DNA from: JBBSDP01 sp963754335
Lineage (GTDB): Bacteria > Planctomycetota > Phycisphaerae > Tepidisphaerales > Tepidisphaeraceae
Assembly (NCBI GenBank): GCA_963754335.1
Contig: CAVWFQ010000004.1
Location: 186,001-250,000, forward strand
Length of the DNA stretch: 64,000 bases
Reading direction: 5' to 3'
Below are positions 59,399 through 64,000 of the stretch, piece after piece. A program made the translations under genes and the position numbers. Each line of letters starts with the position of its first letter. Position 1 is the first letter of the stretch. The notes below the pieces were generated by a model that saw nothing but the letters and a program-made list of their open reading frames with translations, did no database searches and was not told where the DNA came from.

Positions 59399-60286
59399 CT
59401 ACCCGGGTGGCGTGGAAACATTTCCAGCGGACTGCGATTCATTGGCTGTTGCAAGCTGAGCCTGCTGTTTGTTGAGGATGTGCTTGGCGATTTCAAGACG
59501 GGTGATGACGGCGTCCATGTCCTGCGGCCGCCTTTCCTTTCGCGTGGCGATGCATTCCATCACCAGGTTGGAGAGGGCCGGGGGAACACGCGGGTTCATG
59601 CCGATCGGCGTTTCAATCGTCGCGTCGAGCAGAAAGCTGTTTTCGCCCTTCTTGTTGACGGTATAGAGCGTGGGAATCGGACGACCCGTCAGCGCCCAAT
59701 AGAGCGTGGCCCCAAGGTTGTACACATCGGTCTGGATGGCAACCGGCCGGCGGCTGACCTGCTCCGGCGAAATGTAGTCCGGCGTCCCCTGAATGCGCTC
59801 TTTGGTCGTGCCAATCTTGCAACTCTGGCCGAAGTCGATGACCTTTACGGCACCCTGCTCGTTGCGGAGGATATTGTTGGGCTTGATGTCGCAATGCACC
59901 CACCCCATCTGGTGCAACGCCCGCAATCCCTCAGCGACCTTGATGAATGTGTCCGCCGTTTCCAGAAGCGAATTGGGCGGTCGAACATCCAATGGCTTTC
60001 CGTCGACCAGTTCCATCAGCATGAACGCTTCGGTGACCTTGAACATGATCGATCGGCGAATCTTCAACTCGAAACAGCGGCGAAGCATTGGATTGGTGAA
60101 TTGGCGGCTGATTGCGAATTCCGTCTCCATCTGTTCGATGTAGCGGATATCCTTGGGCTCCTTCCGCACTACGTGTTTGAGTGCGTATAACCGTTTGCTG
60201 TCGGGGTCGACCACAGCAAAGATGGTGCTTCGCGCGCCTTCGCCAAGCCGCTCGATCACTTCGTAATTAAGGAGTCGCTGCGCCAT
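59399..60286 (-). CDS. Serine/threonine protein kinase (PknB-like, no membrane segment)
   Basis: The 295-residue kinase domain is complete: GEGARSTIF as Gly-rich loop (15-23), catalytic-lysine position K37 in YALKHV, H131-C-D133-I-K-P-N-N catalytic loop, D151-F-G, G-T-P-D-Y-I-S-P-E-Q activation segment end, and TDVYNLGATLYWALTGRPIP. The Gly-rich loop is G-E-G-A-R-S rather than G-x-G-x-x-G, so ATP binding may be altered. There is a short Gln/Ala-rich C-terminus with no membrane helix or sensor domain. Its ATG follows the stop of a small upstream frame (TGAATG), so translation is coupled. FHA proteins such as that at 3.7 kb could be partners of such kinases. Confidence 0.93.
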   Translation of the reverse strand: MAQRLLNYEVIERLGEGARSTIFAVVDPDSKRLYALKHVVRKEPKDIRYIEQMETEFAISRQFTNPMLRRCFELKIRRSIMFKVTEAFMLMELVDGKPLDVRPPNSLLETADTFIKVAEGLRALHQMGWVHCDIKPNNILRNEQGAVKVIDFGQSCKIGTTKERIQGTPDYISPEQVSRRPVAIQTDVYNLGATLYWALTGRPIPTLYTVNKKGENSFLLDATIETPIGMNPRVPPALSNLVMECIATRKERRPQDMDAVITRLEIAKHILNKQQAQLATANESQSAGNVSTPPG

Positions 60287-60485
60287 TCAAACTGCTTCTG
60301 CTTCGGCACCATTCTCTTCGTGCAAGGCGGGACCGGAAACCGTCCAGCGGTCCTGGGCGCCCGCGTCGCAGTCGTCGTCCGCCTTTGATGGCGAATTTGC
60401 CCGAGCGCAGCCCTCGCCAATCAATTGTGACGCTGGCGCTTTCTGCTACTGCGAGTTGATCGTCCACTGAGCCGATTGTCCCCAC
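60287..60485 (-). CDS. Small hypothetical protein coupled to the kinase gene, frameshifted
   Basis: GTG 60485 begins GTIGSVDDQLAVAESASVTI DWRGLRSGKFAIK. After a shift near 60385-60395 another frame continues ADDDCDAGAQDRWTVSGPAL HEENGAEAEAV and ends with TGA at 60287-60289, immediately before the kinase ATG. The joined protein of about 67 residues is acidic and has no recognisable domain. Frame integrity, composition and the TGAATG junction suggest it is real and may be a partner of the kinase. Confidence 0.45.
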
Positions 60486-60631
60486 ATCGATTTAGAGTAG
60501 GGCAAAGGCAGGCGAAGATCAAGAAAAACCAAGTTGGCCCGCGCCTCATACGCCCCACGGGTGCGAGTGGTTCGCAAAGCATGGATCCGGGAGAATCCGC
60601 CTTCTTGAAGTGCTTCTCCGCCCAGGAAAGC

Positions 60632-61303
60632 TTATCGGGATGAACGCTCCAGGCGCGACTGAAATGCGGCCATCGGGAAGGAACGCCCCACCCCGGCGCT
60701 ATCTGGGGCATCGGGGATCAGAATGAGGTTATTTGAGGAAATTCGAAGGCTTTTCTGCAACGTCGACACCAGTTCGCTTAATCGCTGCTGCTGGGCCGCG
60801 GTCGGCTGGCCATGGTTAAGGTCGCCGATCAGACAGATGCTGATGCAGTCTTCCTCGATCCGGTCGAGCCCGGCAGTCACGCCGGCGGGAGATTGCTGCG
60901 TCCAGCGCTGCGAAATCTGCACTTCCCCGTCGGCGCCCCCTTTGCCGTTGCAGATAACGAAATGGTCGGCCAATCCCGCTTTGGAACCGGCCAGAGTAGC
61001 CGTGCTGCCCCCGGGAGTGCGGCTTTGGTGAATATAAATCGAATTCCATCGACCGGCGCGAAGGGGAATCGGGGTATCGAGCAAAACGTCCAGTGATTGA
61101 GACGATCCCACCGCCAGCAGGCTCTTGGCCGCATCCGGCGTCAGCGATGCCGGTGCAAGGGCCAGCAGCAGAGCGCTGGTTCCCGTCAGGGCCGCCACCA
61201 GGCTGGCGAAAACGACAAATTTTCGACGGGAATTCTGCCGCTCGGCTCCGACGCGTCGGGAGGCCGCATTTTTTCGCACGTTTGCTTTCGAGCGTTTCGC
61301 CAT
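60632..61303 (-). CDS. Membrane-anchored N-acetylmuramoyl-L-alanine amidase/PGRP-like protein
   Basis: ATG 61303 (MAKRSKANVRKNAASRRVGA) gives a very basic N-terminus and one membrane helix (VVFASLVAALTGTSALLLAL). The rest follows the amidase_2/PGRP pattern: RWNSIYIHQSRTPGGSTATL at the position of the first zinc His, DHFVICNGKGGADGEVQIS, RIEEDCISICLIGDLNHGQP matching the C-I-x-I-C-L-x-G-D-F-N core, and QQQRLSELVSTLQKSLRI. The zinc set H / H / C is not complete in the visible sequence, so it may bind peptidoglycan without cutting it. It is on the minus strand, 147 bases or more from the kinase unit. Confidence 0.75.
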   Translation of the reverse strand: MAKRSKANVRKNAASRRVGAERQNSRRKFVVFASLVAALTGTSALLLALAPASLTPDAAKSLLAVGSSQSLDVLLDTPIPLRAGRWNSIYIHQSRTPGGSTATLAGSKAGLADHFVICNGKGGADGEVQISQRWTQQSPAGVTAGLDRIEEDCISICLIGDLNHGQPTAAQQQRLSELVSTLQKSLRISSNNLILIPDAPDSAGVGRSFPMAAFQSRLERSSR

Positions 61304-61594
61304 GACAAGACGATCCAATCAGGGTATGCCGTTAGGGTGTCAAGGTCCGATAAAAGGGCCTGTCTGCCCTCAACACCATCATCGGTCGCAGCGTGCAATC
61401 CCCTGTGAAAAATTTTGCATGGATTTCCATTCGGACCAGCGAGTCCCATCTACCCGCCAACAATCAAACCCTAACATACATTTCCCCGCCTGCAAAACGG
61501 GTTCGACGCTAGCCAGGTCCAATATTCAGATTCGATCAAGCTCATCGGAGAAAGGTTGCCGGACGCTGCCGGCTCGACTATCCATTGTGAAAAC

Positions 61595-62101
61595 ATGCGC
61601 ATTCTGTTGATTCGACACGGCGTTGCGGAAGATCGGGAAGTCTGGGCCAAGGCAAAACGCGCCGAAGAAGACCGGCCGCTCACCAAGGCCGGCCGGCGGA
61701 AATTGCGCCGCGCCGCCAAAGCAATTCAGCAAATCGTTCCAGAAATTACGGTCGTAGCCAGCAGTCCGCTGGCCCGCGCGGTGCAGACCGCTCAAATCGT
61801 CGCCAAGCGGTTTCCGGACGCTCCACTTCTGCAAATCGCCCATTTGTCACCGCGCAGACAGCCGTCAGGCCTTCTGAACTGGCTGCAAACGCAACCTAAA
61901 GAGGCCACCATCGCGCTCATCGGCCACGAGCCGCATTTGAGCACATTTGCCGGATGGATGACGACTGGGCTCCAGGAATCGTTCGTTGTCTTGAAAAAAG
62001 GGGGCGCCGCGTTGTTGCAAATCGGGCCGGAGCTTAAGCCTGCCCGGGCGAAAATTGAGTGGGTGCTCAAGCCAGGTCAATTGCGAAAAATGGCACGTTG
62101 A
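61595..62101 (+). CDS. sixA: Phosphohistidine phosphatase SixA
   Basis: The 168-residue protein begins MRILLIRHGVAEDREVWAKA, with the R-H-G catalytic motif at residues 7-9. It continues DRPLTKAGRRKLRRAAKAIQ, ASSPLARAVQTAQIVAKRFP with the second Arg, and LIGHEPHLSTFAGWM with the second catalytic His. Short length and lack of a branched-chain insert mark the SixA branch of histidine phosphatases. It removes phosphate from HPt histidines. Two HPt-containing signalling proteins are encoded at 13-18 kb, which makes a connection possible. ATG 61595 is chosen at the domain start. Confidence 0.93.
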   Translation: MRILLIRHGVAEDREVWAKAKRAEEDRPLTKAGRRKLRRAAKAIQQIVPEITVVASSPLARAVQTAQIVAKRFPDAPLLQIAHLSPRRQPSGLLNWLQTQPKEATIALIGHEPHLSTFAGWMTTGLQESFVVLKKGGAALLQIGPELKPARAKIEWVLKPGQLRKMAR

Positions 62102-62195
62102 GCGGATCATCCGCATTGGACCCTCAATTTGCGGCTTAGCCCGGATTTGACCGTGAAATAATGAAAGATTCATAAATCACCGTTAGTTCTTGGGC

Positions 62196-64000
62196 ATGAA
62201 TCCCGCGCTATCAGGGAATACTACCAGCGGAGACGCCCGAATTTTTCGCCTTGGTCAGGATTCGCGGAGCGCCCGCAAGGCGGGTGTGTGGGGCCGCGCA
62301 GCCCCGGCGATCGAGCGCCTCCTGCGCCTTGACGAGTTGGAGGCGATCTATTCGCGCGTCTTTCGACCGGGGTGCTCGGGCTCCGATGGATTCGTGCAGC
62401 GCGCTGGACGACCTGGGAATCACCTCGAGCGTGGAGAAGGGCGATTTGGATCGCATACCGCGTTCGGGCCCGCTGCTCATCGTTGCCAATCATCCCTTCG
62501 GCGCGCCCGAAGGTTTGCTTCTGATGCAGATGATCCGGAATATCCGGCCGGATCTGAAGATGATGGCCAACTCGATTCTGCAGCGAGTGCCGGAGCTCCG
62601 TGAGCTGATGATCTTTGTCGATCCGTACGGCGGGGAATTGAGCGTCAGCCGGAATCGGTCTGCGATGCGCCGGGCGATTCAGATGGTCGCCGCGGGAGGT
62701 GCTCTTGGGGTTTTTCCGTCCGGCGACGTCGCTCACTTCGATCCGCGCGGAAGGATAGTTCGCGAACAGCAATGGTCGGGCGCAATCGCCCGCATCGCCC
62801 GCCGGACCGGCGCCACGGTTCTTCCCGTCTATTTCGAGGGACGTAACAGCCTGCTGTTTCAACTGGCGGGGCTGCTGCATCCGCGCATTCGCAGCGCGCT
62901 GCTTCCCCGCGAGTTGCTCGCCAAGCGGAATCGTTGCATCAGGATGCGGATCGGATCTCCAATACCGGCACGAAAATTTCCCGCCCTGGAAGACGACGCG
63001 GCGCTGGCCGCCTATTTCCGGGAACGAACGCTGATGTTGCGCCACCGGCCTGTCGGCGCCTCGCCGCTGGCGACGAAGCGCGGTCGCGCGGAGAGAGCCG
63101 CAGGACATTCATCTGCCGGACCGCAGCTGCCGATTCCCGATGCCGGACCCTGGCAGTGTATCGCCGCCGAGATCGAGGCACTGCCGGCCGAGCAGAAATT
63201 GGTGGAGGCGGACGAATTCGTCGTCGTTTTCGCCACCGAGCGACAGATCCCTCATGCGCTCTTCGAGATCAGCCGGCTGCGCGAAATCACCTACCGCGCC
63301 GTCGGCGAAGGCACCGGACGTGAGCTGGACCGCGACGAGTTCGACTCCTGGTACACCCACTTGTTTCTCTGGGACCGCTCGACTCGGCGAATTGTCGGGG
63401 CCTATCGCCTCGGCGCGACCGACCAGATTACGGCGCGGGCCGGTCTCGGCGGTCTCTACACGAGCACGCTCTTTGATTACAACCCGGCCCTGCTCGATCG
63501 CCTTGGCCCGGCGCTCGAGCTCGGGCGCAGTTTTGTTCGCCTCGAATGCCAGAAGAGTTATTCGCCTCTCATGCTACTCTGGAAGGGAATCGGCCGGTAT
63601 GTGGTGCGATTTCCGCGTTACCGAACGCTCTTCGGGCCGGTCAGCATCAGCGCTGAATACCAGCATGCCTCGCGCGAGCTGATGGTGCAGTTCCTTGAAA
63701 GCCACCACGATGCCCCGGAACTGCGGCCGCTGGCACGGGCGCGGCAGCCGTTTGAAACGGGCGGACCGAAACGACGACTCGACACTGCCCTGATCTCGCG
63801 ATTCTCCAGTGATTCCGATGAAGTGACCGACTGGGTTTCCGACATTGAGCCCGACCACAAAGGAATGCCAGTCCTGCTTCGCCAGTACCTGAAACTCGGG
63901 GCGAAATTTTTCGCCTACAACGTGGACACCGCCTTCAGTAATGCGCTCGATGCCCTGATGGTGGTGGATCTGGCCCAGACCAATCCGAAATTGCTCGAAC
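62196..64000 (+). CDS. OlsF-like bifunctional acyltransferase (PlsC + GNAT), 3' end outside window, frameshifted near the N-terminus
   Basis: ATG 62196 reads MNPALSGNTTSGDARIFRLG and IERLLRLDELEAIYSRVFRP. After a shift between 62370 and 62395 another frame continues ALDDLGITSSVEKGDLDRIP and stays open to the window end. The PlsC-like domain has LLIVANHPFGAPEGLLL (N-H-P-F-G in place of N-H-x4-D), VDPYGGELSVSRNRSAMRRA and GVFPSGDVAHFDPRGRIVRE. From about residue 340 follows a GNAT N-acyltransferase of OlsB type (FVVVFATERQIPHALFEISR LREITYRAVGEGTG, then WDRSTRRIVGAYRLGATDQI). OlsF enzymes make acylated amino-acid lipids such as ornithine lipid from an acyl-ACP donor. ATG 62388 is a possible shorter start. 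Confidence 0.88.

Overview
The window is about 64 kb of GC-rich bacterial chromosome. The gene content points to a planctomycete, probably of the Phycisphaerae/Tepidisphaeraceae type; this is inferred from protein families, with no rRNA in view. The markers are a DUF1549/DUF1553 protein paired with a DUF1501 protein, a PEP-CTERM exosortase substrate, a surface protein with an N-terminal LEPR-XLL-like motif (IESMESRTLMSA), many GDSL/SGNH and BNR-type secreted proteins, and abundant short palindromic repeats. I saw no rRNA, tRNA, CRISPR array, prophage or transposase.

Layout. 1-10.8 kb: PqiA/PqiB-type membrane proteins, a HicA-like protein, an RRM RNA-binding protein behind a near-consensus promoter, an FHA / zinc-ribbon / rhomboid locus, a HEAT/TPR protein and a GDSL hydrolase. 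10.8-20.5 kb: a multi-pass membrane protein, a hotdog-fold protein, a c-di-GMP signalling block (hybrid histidine kinase plus REC-HD-GYP-REC and GGDEF-HPt) and two secreted proteins. 20.8-28.9 kb: an SGNH hydrolase, the DUF1501/PSD1 operon and two glycosyltransferases. 28.9-37.3 kb: a flavin reductase, an ArsR-methyltransferase regulator beside S-adenosylhomocysteinase, aconitase, Bpt and a response regulator. 37.4-41.3 kb: a sugar isomerase-like protein, Cu/Zn superoxide dismutase and a GT-C membrane protein. 42-46.8 kb: two small exported proteins and a three-gene operon coding for an asparagine-synthetase-like protein, a radical SAM enzyme and a flavin halogenase-like enzyme. 46.9-50.4 kb: a DUF433/DUF5615 pair, glcFE and a DUF559 protein. 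50.5-53.7 kb: an NfeD-like protein, a flotillin and a K+-channel-like protein in one operon. 53.9-64 kb: an esterase, the LEPR-like protein, an acyltransferase, ArgG, a SRPBCC protein, a Ser/Thr kinase, an amidase-like protein, SixA and an OlsF-like acyltransferase cut by the window end.

Two features affect how the whole window should be read. First, about twenty genes, including ones expected to be essential or highly conserved (ahcY, sodC, glcF, flotillin), are interrupted by single-base shifts, usually in or beside G/C-rich runs. The simplest reading is indel error in the underlying sequence. I therefore give full gene spans and name the shift positions. Second, several families of inverted-repeat elements sit between genes, and in places they supply the 3' end, stop codon or start codon of a gene.

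The best candidates for undescribed biology are the asparagine-synthetase/radical-SAM/flavin-halogenase operon, the FHA-zinc-ribbon-rhomboid locus, the flotillin/NfeD/K+-channel operon, and the combined c-di-GMP synthase/phosphodiesterase protein.
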